This document shows, piece after piece, positions 1-7,616 of a DNA stretch of 64,000 nt. Numbering within the stretch: position 1 is the stretch's first letter; every line of letters begins with the position of its first letter. The translations under genes were made by a program, and so were the position numbers. This DNA comes from Pseudomonas sp. ATCC PTA-122608 (GTDB lineage Bacteria > Pseudomonadota > Gammaproteobacteria > Pseudomonadales > Pseudomonadaceae): positions 367,513-431,512 of the forward strand of contig NZ_LPNO01000002.1 of the NCBI RefSeq assembly GCF_001952855.1. The letters run 5' to 3'. The notes under the pieces are model-generated. The model ran no database searches, was not told the origin of the DNA, and worked only from the letters and a program-made list of their open reading frames with translations.

Positions 1-7
1 AAAAACA

Positions 8-30
8 AAACCCGCCTCTAGGGCGGGTTT
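8..30. terminator. Rho-independent terminator, probably bidirectional
   Basis: A 9-bp stem (AAACCCGCC / GGCGGGTTT) with a five-base loop, at the left edge of the window. Read on the minus strand it is followed by a T-rich run (TTTTGTTTTT), which makes that direction the stronger one. On the plus strand only three T follow. The gene it serves lies outside the window or reads into it from the left. Confidence 0.7.
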
Positions 31-174
31 GGGTACAGCCGTGCGCTATCCCGCCAAATGAGGAATGGCGGTAATAATGCTTGGCTGGCAATGATAGGTT
101 TGAAATGTCATGAATTGAAATTAACCGGCGGTGCCGGGCAAGTCAATGGCGAAACGCCAGGCTTTACGTAGAGC

Positions 175-199
175 ATACGAAACGTATACGCTTTGTATA
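175..199. promoter_or_regulatory. Candidate autoregulatory operator of the ParD-like gene
   Basis: A perfect 8-bp palindrome CGTATACG (183-190) is flanked by roughly mirror-image arms (ATACGAAA on the left, CTTTGTAT on the right). It lies 31-39 bases before the ParD-like start codon. Ribbon-helix-helix antitoxins normally repress their own promoter through such repeats, so this is a reasonable operator. No binding evidence is available here. Confidence 0.45.
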
Positions 200-221
200 T
201 CAACCCTGCACAGTGAAGCTC

Positions 222-425
222 ATGGGCATCGTCAAGATCACCGACCAATTGCACGAACAACTCCGTCTGGCCAGCGCCACCATGGACCGTTCCATCAACG
301 CCCAGGCCGAGTTCTGGATCAAGATCGGCCTGCTCGCCGAGCTCAATCCGCACCTGGCCTATAACGACCTGATCAACAAACTGTTGCTGGACAAACCCGA
401 CCTGATCCGGGGGCGCGCGCAATGA
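222..425 (+). CDS. ParD-like ribbon-helix-helix antitoxin
   Basis: A 67-residue protein beginning MGIVKITDQLHEQLRLAS. This resembles the ParD-like family of type II antitoxins: a short beta strand followed by helices, as in an RHH DNA-binding fold. A GTG nine bases upstream (213) is possible, but the ATG gives the family's usual N-terminus. The stop codon overlaps the start of the methionine aminopeptidase gene (ATGA at 422-425), so the two are translationally coupled. No ParE-type toxin is visible on either side. The likely role is a DNA-binding autoregulator of the map-like gene rather than half of a classical toxin-antitoxin pair; that role is inference. Confidence 0.75.
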   Translation: MGIVKITDQLHEQLRLASATMDRSINAQAEFWIKIGLLAELNPHLAYNDLINKLLLDKPDLIRGRAQ

Positions 426-1177
426 TCAAGACTGCGGAACAACTCGCCGTGATGCGCGAAGCCGGCCGCCTGTTGGCCCAGGTGTTTACCATGCTCGACG
501 GCTTTGTCGCCGCCGGCCAGTCAACCCTGGAGATCGACAGCGCCGTAGAAGCCTACATCCGCAGCGACCTGCAATCACGGCCTGCGAGCCTGGGCCAATA
601 CGACTACCCCTTCTGCATCAACACCTCGATCAACGAGGTGGTGTGCCATGGCATGCCGAGCGCCAAGGCGGTGCTCAAGGACGGCGACATCGTCAATATC
701 GACATCACCCTGGAAAAAGGCGGTTTCATTGCCGACTCCAGCAAGATGTACATGATCGGCAACGTCGCCCCCAAGGCCCGGCGCCTGGTGGAAATGACCT
801 TTGAAGCGATGTGGGCCGGAATTCGCCAGGTCAAGCCCGGCGCACGCCTGGGGGATATCGGCTACGCCATCCAGAGCCATGCCCAGAGCAACGGCTACAG
901 CGTGGTGCGTGAATATTGCGGGCACGGCATCGGCCGCGAGATGCACGAAGAGCCGCAGATCCTGCACTTTGGCCGTCCCGGCACCGGGCTGGAACTGCGT
1001 GAAGGCATGGTGTTTACCATTGAACCGATGCTCAACCAGGGCAGCGCCAAGGTGCGCAGCTTGAAAGACGGCTGGACGGTGGTGACGCGGGATAACAGCC
1101 TGTCGGCACAGTGGGAACATACCGTGGCGGTGACGCGGGATGGGTTTGAGGTGTTGACGTTGCAGCCGGACGTCTGA
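422..1177 (+). CDS. map: Type I methionine aminopeptidase (second copy type)
   Basis: 251 residues, the normal length for bacterial MetAP type I. It removes the initiator methionine from nascent cytosolic proteins. All five metal ligands are visible: D94 (NIDIT), D105 (IADSSKM), H168 (CGHGIGRE), E201 (FTIEP) and E232 (QWEHT); the substrate-binding H76 (VVCHGMP) is also present. Pseudomonads carry the essential map next to rpsB, so this copy, coupled to a ParD-like gene and not to rpsB, is probably an accessory paralogue. Its expression should depend on the operator upstream of the ParD-like gene. What condition calls for it cannot be read from sequence. Confidence 0.9.
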   Translation: MIKTAEQLAVMREAGRLLAQVFTMLDGFVAAGQSTLEIDSAVEAYIRSDLQSRPASLGQYDYPFCINTSINEVVCHGMPSAKAVLKDGDIVNIDITLEKGGFIADSSKMYMIGNVAPKARRLVEMTFEAMWAGIRQVKPGARLGDIGYAIQSHAQSNGYSVVREYCGHGIGREMHEEPQILHFGRPGTGLELREGMVFTIEPMLNQGSAKVRSLKDGWTVVTRDNSLSAQWEHTVAVTRDGFEVLTLQPDV

Positions 1178-1192
1178 ATGGCGCAAATCCCC

Positions 1193-1282
1193 TGTGGGAG
1201 CGGGCTTGCTCGCGAAAGCGGTGGATCAGTCGCTGTAGATGGCGACTGTCACACCGCTTTCGCGAGCAAGCCCGCTCCCACA
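1193..1282. repeat. REPIN (GTGGGAGCGGGCTTGCTCGCG type)
   Basis: Two inverted 30-base arms (1194-1223 and 1252-1281), each itself palindromic around GCTTGC/GCAAGC, separated by about 28 bases. This is the paired-REP (REPIN) layout typical of fluorescent pseudomonads. It sits between the convergent map-like and corA-like genes. Confidence 0.9.
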
Positions 1283-1312
1283 TTTAGAACTGAGTGATAC
1301 TCAGGATTTTAG

Positions 1313-2254
1313 TCAAACCGCTTTATCACCGCTCCCCGCAATCCGCTTCAACCCCAACACCATCAACCCCGCCCCCAGCCCCATCGCTGCCAAAAACAAC
1401 GGATACGAAATCCACCACGGCGTCCCCGCCGTCATCATGCTGAATTCCGACATCCCGCCCACACTCGCAATCAGGTTCAGCGGCAGGAACACCACGTTGA
1501 TCAACGTCAGCTTGCGCAGCAGGTTGTTCATGCTGTTGTTCATCAGGTTGCCCCGGGCATCGATCAGCCCGGAGAACACGTTGGAGTAAATCTCTGCCTG
1601 CTTGTAGCACTGGTTGTTCTCGATGATCAGGTCATCGATCAGGCCCAGGGTCTCAGCGCTGAAATGCTCCTTTTCCCCATGGTTACGCAGGCGCGTCAGC
1701 ACCGCGCCGTTGCTGTGCAAGGCGTTGATGTAATAGATCAGGCTTTCGCTGAGGTTGAACATCTGCATCAGGTGGCGGTTGCTCATCGATGCGTTGAACT
1801 GCTGCTGCAACTCCCGGGCGACCATCTTGATCACCTTGAGGTGGCCCAGGTAGTGGTGGATGTTGTTGAGCAGCAGGTCCAGCAACACATCCAGTGGCGT
1901 GCGTAACGGCCGGCGTGAGCCCAGCCCGGAGAGTTGGCTGTCGTCGGTGGCGATCACCAAGAGTTGGTCCCCGGAAAACAGCAGGCCGCAGGACGACACT
2001 TCAAACACCAGGTTGCCGCCGCCGGAATAGTTTTCCGGGCGCTTCCAGATCAGGAACAGGTTATCGGGGTGGAACTCGATGCGGGACACTTCGTCCGGGT
2101 CGAGCGCCGAGGCCAGGGCGTGCTCATCAAGCTTGTAGCAGTCGCGCAGGTACTTGCGCTCGTGGGGGTCCGGATTGCTGAACAGCAAGACATCCCCGCC
2201 GTCCCCCAGGCTGTTGTACAACTTGCCATCGGTTAATTCAAAGCGCTGGATCAT
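1313..2254 (-). CDS. CorA-like divalent cation transporter homologue with GMS motif
   Basis: 313 residues with CorA/ZntB topology: a large cytoplasmic N-terminal domain, a long helical stalk (about 120-240) and two C-terminal membrane helices (about 247-266 and 281-303). The family signature GMN just after the first helix is here G267-M268-S269 (SVGGMSEF). GMN is the selectivity filter of CorA channels and is nearly invariant, so substrate or transport ability is doubtful. The gene starts six bases after the stop of the RimK-like gene and is almost certainly cotranscribed with it. It may be a channel of altered specificity or a membrane partner of the ligase. Confidence 0.85.
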   Translation of the reverse strand: MIQRFELTDGKLYNSLGDGGDVLLFSNPDPHERKYLRDCYKLDEHALASALDPDEVSRIEFHPDNLFLIWKRPENYSGGGNLVFEVSSCGLLFSGDQLLVIATDDSQLSGLGSRRPLRTPLDVLLDLLLNNIHHYLGHLKVIKMVARELQQQFNASMSNRHLMQMFNLSESLIYYINALHSNGAVLTRLRNHGEKEHFSAETLGLIDDLIIENNQCYKQAEIYSNVFSGLIDARGNLMNNSMNNLLRKLTLINVVFLPLNLIASVGGMSEFSMMTAGTPWWISYPLFLAAMGLGAGLMVLGLKRIAGSGDKAV

Positions 2255-2260
2255 CGCACG

Positions 2261-3847
2261 TCACCACACCTGGCCTTGACGCTTCAACTCCAGGCGTCGT
2301 ACGAACTCTTCCAGTACCAGGGAATACAAGTCGTCTTGCAGGTAGGCATCTTCGATACCGGCGTCCATGTTGGGGTTGTCGTTGACCTCGATCACCACCA
2401 CCTTGTCGCCGGATTGCTTGAGGTCGACGCCGTACAGGCCATCGCCGATCAGGTTGGCGGTTTTTACCGCCAGTTCCACCACGGCCTTGGGTGCTTCGTG
2501 AACCGCCAGGGTGCGGCACTCGCCATTGATGTCCTGGCCGATGGCCTTGTGGTTGTAGATCTGCCAATGGCCCTTGGACATGAAGTACTGGCAGGCAAAG
2601 ATCGGTTTGCGGTTGAGGACGCCGATGCGCCAGTCGTACTCGGTGTAGAAAAATTCCTGGGCCAGCAGCAACACTGAATGCTCGAACAGTTCGGCGGTGG
2701 CGGTCAGCAGCGCTTGCTGGCTTTCGACCTTGATCACGCCACGGGAGAAACACCCGTCGGGGATCTTCAGCACCAGCGGGAAGCCAAGGCGCTCGCCCAC
2801 CCGTTCAAAGTCTTCGGGTCGTTCCTTGTAGAGAATTTCGGTGGCGGGCATGCCCAACTGGTGGCTTTTCAGCAGGTCGGTGAGGTAGACCTTGTTGGTG
2901 CAGCGCAGGATCGACGCAGGGTCGTCCATCACCACCAGCCCTTCGCTCTCGGCCTTTTTGGCGAAGCGGTAGGTGTGGTTGTCGACGCTGGTGGTCTCGC
3001 GGATCAGCAAGGCGTCGTATTCGGCCAGGCGGGCGTAGTCCTTGCGTTCGATCAGTTCCACATCGATGCCCAGGCCCTTGCCGACGCGTACAAAGTTCTC
3101 GAGAGCGCGGGCGTTGGATGGCGGCAATTGTTCCTGCGGGTCATGCAGGATCGCCAGGTCGTAGCGGGCCAAACGTCGGGAGCGCGGTTGGCGCCAAATC
3201 TTGCGGCTGAAGTTGTCCAGCGCGTTGGCAAACTGATCTTCCTGGTCATCGCGCAACTTGTGCAATACGCCAGACTTGATGCCTTCGATGTGCCAGCCGT
3301 TATTCTTGCGAAACTCAACTAACAGGATTGGACAAGGGAACGCTTCAAACAACTGACGGGCCAAATCCTGCAAGGGTTCAATATTGGTTCGGCCAAAGTA
3401 AAGTGTCAGGGTGAAGCCTTCGGTGTTGCTGTAGAGATGGTGACTCAAGGCTTTGTCGAGGGTTTTATCCAGGTCATCCAGGGCCAGGCCATACAGTGAT
3501 TTTTTGGTCAACTCGCTGATGGTGCGCACCGACGGAATCACCTTGTGGCCCCGCGCCTCGGCCAGCAGCGAGCAATAGTAACCGTGCCCCAGGTACTTGT
3601 AGCTGCGGCACAGGTTGATCACCTGGACCCGCTTGCCCGTCTCGCTTTCCCGGGTTTGCTCAAGGTATTCCTGGGCGGTGACGATGTCTTCGCTGGGAAA
3701 GTACGACGCCCAGTCTTCCTTGCGCTCGACAATGATCACGACTTGACTTGCACTCTTGGGAGGGCTGGAAAAATAACCGTTGGAAGTTATTGTCGCCGCC
3801 ACTGTTTGCTCGGATACTTCACGCCAATGACCTTGTACCGCTGACAT
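2261..3847 (-). CDS. RimK-like ATP-grasp ligase with N-terminal RimK-associated domain
   Basis: 528 residues. Roughly the first 200 form the extra N-terminal domain found in long RimK relatives; the C-terminal 300 are an ATP-grasp fold. Visible features are the nucleotide-binding stretch with KIPDGCFSRG and the metal-binding end VDLK...VIEVNDNPN. ATP-grasp enzymes of this type join a carboxylate to an amine through an acyl-phosphate; RimK itself adds glutamates to ribosomal protein S6. The extra domain and the divergent C39-peptidase/GNAT gene argue for a different target, such as a peptide or small amidated metabolite. It is first in an operon with the CorA-like gene. Substrate unknown. Confidence 0.88.
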   Translation of the reverse strand: MSAVQGHWREVSEQTVAATITSNGYFSSPPKSASQVVIIVERKEDWASYFPSEDIVTAQEYLEQTRESETGKRVQVINLCRSYKYLGHGYYCSLLAEARGHKVIPSVRTISELTKKSLYGLALDDLDKTLDKALSHHLYSNTEGFTLTLYFGRTNIEPLQDLARQLFEAFPCPILLVEFRKNNGWHIEGIKSGVLHKLRDDQEDQFANALDNFSRKIWRQPRSRRLARYDLAILHDPQEQLPPSNARALENFVRVGKGLGIDVELIERKDYARLAEYDALLIRETTSVDNHTYRFAKKAESEGLVVMDDPASILRCTNKVYLTDLLKSHQLGMPATEILYKERPEDFERVGERLGFPLVLKIPDGCFSRGVIKVESQQALLTATAELFEHSVLLLAQEFFYTEYDWRIGVLNRKPIFACQYFMSKGHWQIYNHKAIGQDINGECRTLAVHEAPKAVVELAVKTANLIGDGLYGVDLKQSGDKVVVIEVNDNPNMDAGIEDAYLQDDLYSLVLEEFVRRLELKRQGQVW

Positions 3848-3941
3848 ATTGATTGATCCGCTTTAGAGAACTAGACCTTTTCTATTAAGCACGATCTTTT
3901 AGAGAAGTCCCGTTTCGTTACGCAACTTTTACGGCGGTCAC

Positions 3942-5042
3942 ATGGCTCTTTCCTTTCGCGTTGCAACACCCGATGACGTGCCTGCATTGGTGGCATTGGA
4001 ACAGCACTGTTTCACCACGGACCGGCTCTCCACCCGCAGCTTCCAGTGGATGGTCAGCCGCGCCCACGGGCAACTGCTGGTGGCAGAAAAAGATGACGAT
4101 TTGCTGGGCTACGCCCTGGTGCTGTTCCACCGGGGCACCTCCTTGGCGCGCCTGTATTCCATCGCCATCGCCGAGTCCTCCCGGGGCCTGGGACTGGGCA
4201 AGCAACTGCTGACGCGCATCGAAGCCTGCGCCGTAGAACATGACTGCGCCTACCTGCGCCTGGAAGTGCGCACCGACAACCCCAGCGCCATCGCCCTGTA
4301 CGAGCGCAACGGCTACCGGCGCTTTGCCCTGATCAACGACTACTACGAAGACCACGCCCCGGCACTGCGCCTGGAGAAACGCATCCTCCAGCACCAGGAT
4401 GCGCGAGCCTTGAGCGTGCCCTATTACCAACAGACCACCGACTTCACCTGTGGCGCCGCCAGCCTGCTGATGGCCATGGGTGCCCTGGAACCTGCGCGTG
4501 TGGCCCAGCGCCGGGAAGAACTGCAAATCTGGCGCGAAGCAACCACCGTGTTCATGACCGCCGGCCATGGCGGTTGCAGCCCCCAAGGCCTGGCACTTGC
4601 CGCCTGGCGCCGGGGCTTTCGGGTACGCATGCAGGTCAACGTCAGCGGGCCGTTGTTTCTCGACGGAGTGCGTGATGCGCATAAAAAAGACGTCATGCGC
4701 TTGGTGCATGACGCCTTCGAGGAAGAGTTGGCCTTGAGTGACGTTGAGCGAGTACTCGGCGGCCCGCTGGATCTACCCCAGGTACTGCGCGACGGTGGAC
4801 AGCCGCTGGTGTTGATCAGCAGCTACCGGCTGACCCGCTCCAAGTCGCCCCATTGGGTGATCGTCACCGACTGCGACGAAGACTTCGTCTACCTGCATGA
4901 CCCGGACGTCGACCACAGCCAGCACCGCCAACCCATGGACTGTCAGCACTTGCCGGTCAGCCACGGGGAGTTCGAGCGAATGTGCCGGTTCGGCAACAAC
5001 AAGTTGCGTGCGGCGGTGGTGGTGTTCAGGCGACTTGCTTGA
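3942..5042 (+). CDS. GNAT acetyltransferase fused to C39-like peptidase
   Basis: 366 residues with two domains. Residues about 1-150 are a GNAT fold with the acetyl-CoA loop SSRGLGLGKQLL (79-90). Residues about 157-366 are a C39-family papain-like domain with Cys170 (DFTCGAAS), His304 (SPHWVIV) and Asp320 (LHDP), a complete triad. C39 peptidases usually cut after Gly-Gly leaders on ABC exporters; here there is no transporter and no membrane segment, so the enzyme should be cytosolic. It is divergent from the RimK-like gene across 94 bases. An acetylate-and-cleave partner to an amide ligase is the natural reading, but no substrate is evident. Its stop overlaps the sfnG stop by 17 bases on the other strand. 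Confidence 0.88.
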   Translation: MALSFRVATPDDVPALVALEQHCFTTDRLSTRSFQWMVSRAHGQLLVAEKDDDLLGYALVLFHRGTSLARLYSIAIAESSRGLGLGKQLLTRIEACAVEHDCAYLRLEVRTDNPSAIALYERNGYRRFALINDYYEDHAPALRLEKRILQHQDARALSVPYYQQTTDFTCGAASLLMAMGALEPARVAQRREELQIWREATTVFMTAGHGGCSPQGLALAAWRRGFRVRMQVNVSGPLFLDGVRDAHKKDVMRLVHDAFEEELALSDVERVLGGPLDLPQVLRDGGQPLVLISSYRLTRSKSPHWVIVTDCDEDFVYLHDPDVDHSQHRQPMDCQHLPVSHGEFERMCRFGNNKLRAAVVVFRRLA

Positions 5043-6117
5043 TCCCGGCCTTGGCTTCCAGCTCGCGCACCAGCGGCAACACGCGCTGGCCGAAGTACTC
5101 GACTTCTTCCTGGAAATGCAGGAAACCCGCCAGCACCAGGTCCACGCCGACCGCTTTCAAGGCGACGATGCGCTCGGCGATCTGTTGCGGGGTGCCGATC
5201 AGGTTGGTCTTGAAGCCGTCGTTGTATTGCACCAGATCTTCAAAGGTCGACTTGGCCCAGTTGCCCTCGCCTTCCGGCGATGCCTTGCCCGCCTGCTTCG
5301 CCGCATCGCCGAACGCATTGACGGCTTCCGGGTCGGCCTGCTCGATGATTTGCGCGAGCACGGCGCGGGCCTCTTCCTCGGTGTCGCGGGCGATCACAAA
5401 GGCGTTGACCCCGACTTTCACCGAATGGTGGTTGGCAGCGGCCTTGGCGCGAATGTCGTCCACCTGGGCCTTGATGCCTTCCGGGGTATTGCCGTTGGTG
5501 AAGTACCAGTCCGATACCCGAGCGGCCATGTCACGCGCGGCCCGTGAACTGCCGCCCTGGAAGATTTCCGGGTGCGGTTCGCCCAGTGGCTTGGGCTTGA
5601 GGCTGTAGTTGTCGAAGCGGTAGAAATCACCGCGGAAGGTGAAGTTGTCCTGGGTCCAGATGCCTTTCAGGGCGCGAATGAATTCCTCGGAGCGGCGATA
5701 ACGCTCGTCGTGCTCCAGCCAGTGTTCGCCGATGGCCTGGAACTCACCCTTGAACCAGCCGCTGACGATATTCACGGCGACGCGGCCGTTGGTGAGTTGG
5801 TCGATGGTTGCCAGTTGCTTGGCCGCCAGCGCCGGTTGCCAAGGGCCGGGCAGGATTGCCGCGATTACCTTGAGCTTGGTGGTGGCCGCCAGCAACGCGT
5901 GGCTGAACGCGACGGACTCATGCTGGTATTCAGCGCCATAGCCGGCGGTGAAGCGAATCTGCGTCAGGGCGTATTCGAAGCCGGCTTCTTCGGCCAATTG
6001 CGCCAGCTTGCGGTTGTAGTCGATGCCCCAGTGGGTGCGCTGTTCGATCTTGCTGACCACCAGCCCCCCACTGACGTTGGGCACCCAGTAGGCAAATTTA
6101 ACGGCTTGCTGACTCAT
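5026..6117 (-). CDS. sfnG: FMNH2-dependent dimethylsulfone monooxygenase
   Basis: 363 residues from the ATG at 6117 (MSQQAVKFAYWVPNVSGG). It belongs to the bacterial luciferase-like flavin monooxygenases; AVNIVSGWFKGEF and the GGSS-containing stretch are typical of the SfnG/SsuD group, and overall resemblance to SfnG is strong. SfnG oxidises dimethylsulfone to methanesulfinate with reduced FMN, letting the cell use it as a sulfur source. A longer reading frame extends upstream to 6285, but the ATG at 6117 matches the family N-terminus and sits properly behind the sigma54-type promoter at 6156-6171. Confidence 0.9.
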   Translation of the reverse strand: MSQQAVKFAYWVPNVSGGLVVSKIEQRTHWGIDYNRKLAQLAEEAGFEYALTQIRFTAGYGAEYQHESVAFSHALLAATTKLKVIAAILPGPWQPALAAKQLATIDQLTNGRVAVNIVSGWFKGEFQAIGEHWLEHDERYRRSEEFIRALKGIWTQDNFTFRGDFYRFDNYSLKPKPLGEPHPEIFQGGSSRAARDMAARVSDWYFTNGNTPEGIKAQVDDIRAKAAANHHSVKVGVNAFVIARDTEEEARAVLAQIIEQADPEAVNAFGDAAKQAGKASPEGEGNWAKSTFEDLVQYNDGFKTNLIGTPQQIAERIVALKAVGVDLVLAGFLHFQEEVEYFGQRVLPLVRELEAKAGIKQVA

Positions 6118-6155
6118 CGGACTGTACCTCGCGGATTGGCATGTACAGCGTAGGG

Positions 6156-6171
6156 AGCAGCAACTGTGCCA
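6156..6171 (-). promoter_or_regulatory. Candidate sigma54 promoter of sfnG
   Basis: On the minus strand the sequence reads TGGCACAGTTGCTGCT. It has GG and GC separated by ten bases and matches TGGCAC-N5-TTGCT except for one base in the -12 box. The -12 GC lies about 40 bases before the sfnG ATG. In P. putida sfnG is controlled by the sigma54-dependent activator SfnR, which fits. Confidence 0.7.
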
Positions 6172-6270
6172 GTGACCGTGAGAAGCCCGGCCCAAGTGGC
6201 CTGGCGCGCGGAAATGGGCGAAAAGCAACCTGCGGGAAGGTGTCATGGATTGCAGTGGTTTGTCGTTTTG

Positions 6271-6288
6271 CTGTTGCCGCAGCAACAG
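6271..6288. promoter_or_regulatory. Enhancer-like palindrome between two sigma54-type promoters
   Basis: CTGTTGC-CGCA-GCAACAG, a perfect 7-bp inverted repeat with a four-base spacer. It sits about 100 bases upstream of the sfnG -24/-12 element and about 40 upstream of the plus-strand one. That is where an SfnR-type activator would bind; the assignment is inferred from position and symmetry only. Confidence 0.5.
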
Positions 6289-6328
6289 TTAAATCCGCCC
6301 CGCGCCCGCAAACACGGTCGTTGGCACC

Positions 6329-6344
6329 CGGCATGGACCGTGCA
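6329..6344 (+). promoter_or_regulatory. Candidate sigma54 promoter of the SfnB-like gene
   Basis: CGGCATGGACCGTGCA has the GG-N10-GC spacing and agrees with TGGCAC-N5-TTGCA at GGCA and TGCA. The -12 GC lies 38 bases before the ATG at 6381, almost the same distance as on the sfnG side. Weaker than the sfnG element. Confidence 0.5.
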
Positions 6345-6380
6345 ATAGCTCCATTGTCCAACTGCCCAGGAACCGTCCCC

Positions 6381-7616
6381 ATGACCGAACACCACGTGAT
6401 CAATCCACTGTCCACCGGCGTCGATTATCACGCCCTGGCCGAACGCTTCCGCCCGATTTTCCAGCGCATCGCCGAGGGTGCCGTAGAACGCGAACACACC
6501 CGCGCCCTGCCCTACGAGCCGATCCAATGGCTCAAGCAAGCCGGCTTTGGCGCCGTGCGCGTTCCGGTGGAATACGGCGGTGGCGGCGCTTCCCTGCCCC
6601 AGCTGTTTGAACTGCTGATCGAGCTCGCCGAAGCCGACTCCAACGTGCCCCAGGCCCTGCGTGGGCATTTCGCGTTTGCCGAAGACCGCCTGAACACCGC
6701 ACCTGGCGCAGCGCGGGACATCTGGTTCAAACGCTTTGTCGACGGCGACATCGTCGGCTGCGCCTGGACCGAAATCGGCAGCGTGGCCATCGGCGATGTC
6801 GTCACTCAAGTCAGCCCCGACGGCGATAAATGGAAACTCAACGGTGAGAAGTTCTACAGCACCGGCAGCCTGTTTTCCGACTGGATCGATGTCTACGCCC
6901 AACGCAGCGACACCGGCGGCGACGTGATTGCCGCCACCCGCACCCGCCAGCCCGGCGTGGTGCAAAGCGATGACTGGGACGGCTTTGGCCAACGCACCAC
7001 CGGCAGCGGTACCTCGCGTTTTACCGATGCGGTGGTGGAGGCAGAAAACGTCATCGACTTTGCTACCCGCTTTAAATACCAGACTGCGTTCTACCAGTTG
7101 GTACTGCTCGCCACCCTGGCCGGTATCGGCCGCGCGGCCCTCAAGGATGTGGCGCATCAGGTGCGCAGCCGCAAGCGGATCTACAGCCACGGCAATGCGG
7201 CCCATGTGAGCCAGGATTCGCAGATACAGCAGGTGGTGGGCGAAGTCGCAGCACTGGTGTATGCCGCCGAAGCCAGCGCGCTGAAGGCCGCGGTTCCGGC
7301 GCAGCGGGCTTATGTGGCGCGGTTTGGTGGGGACGATGCCGTCGAGCGCGAAGCCAACGTGGCGGCCGAGATTGAGTCAGCCACGGCGCAGGTGGTGGTC
7401 TCGGAACTGATCCAGCGCGCCACCACTGAACTGTTCAACGCGCTGGGGGCTTCGGATGTGCGCCAGGGCAAAGCCCTCGATCGGCATTGGCGCAACGCAC
7501 GGACGGTGTCGTCCCACAACCCGGTGATCTACAAGGCGCGGATTGTCGGCGACTGGGTGATCAATGGCACCGAGCCGCCGTTTGTATGGCAGATCGGCAA
7601 TGGGCCAGCGCGTTAA
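6381..7616 (+). CDS. Acyl-CoA dehydrogenase-fold monooxygenase, SfnB/DszC-like
   Basis: 411 residues from ATG 6381 (MTEHHVINPLSTGVDYH). It has the acyl-CoA dehydrogenase three-domain fold with the flavin-contacting WTEIGS and GEKFYSTGS motifs, and lacks the catalytic glutamate context of true fatty acyl-CoA dehydrogenases. This places it with SfnB and DszC-type flavin-dependent sulfur-acquisition oxidoreductases. The position divergent from sfnG, with a matching promoter type, supports a role in releasing sulfur from organosulfur compounds. The reading frame extends upstream to 6141, but that part overlaps the promoter region. The 3' end overlaps the TauE gene by four bases on the opposite strand. 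Confidence 0.82.
   Translation: MTEHHVINPLSTGVDYHALAERFRPIFQRIAEGAVEREHTRALPYEPIQWLKQAGFGAVRVPVEYGGGGASLPQLFELLIELAEADSNVPQALRGHFAFAEDRLNTAPGAARDIWFKRFVDGDIVGCAWTEIGSVAIGDVVTQVSPDGDKWKLNGEKFYSTGSLFSDWIDVYAQRSDTGGDVIAATRTRQPGVVQSDDWDGFGQRTTGSGTSRFTDAVVEAENVIDFATRFKYQTAFYQLVLLATLAGIGRAALKDVAHQVRSRKRIYSHGNAAHVSQDSQIQQVVGEVAALVYAAEASALKAAVPAQRAYVARFGGDDAVEREANVAAEIESATAQVVVSELIQRATTELFNALGASDVRQGKALDRHWRNARTVSSHNPVIYKARIVGDWVINGTEPPFVWQIGNGPAR

Noticed and set aside
222-1177. A standard ParDE toxin-antitoxin module
   Set aside because: The second gene is a bona fide MetAP with five metal ligands, not a ParE fold, and no other small ORF is adjacent.
575-1186. Long minus-strand open frame opposite the methionine aminopeptidase gene
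   Set aside because: Antisense to a gene with all catalytic residues; composition is His/Ala/Gly-rich as expected for a GC-rich shadow frame. Similar opposite-strand frames (for example 41725-43911 over ycaO, 17607-19082 over aroA, 62604-63998 over cgl) were left out for the same reason.
6141-6380. N-terminal extension of the SfnB-like gene
   Set aside because: It covers the two sigma54-type promoters and the palindrome, has no homology-like features, and the ATG at 6381 gives the expected family start.
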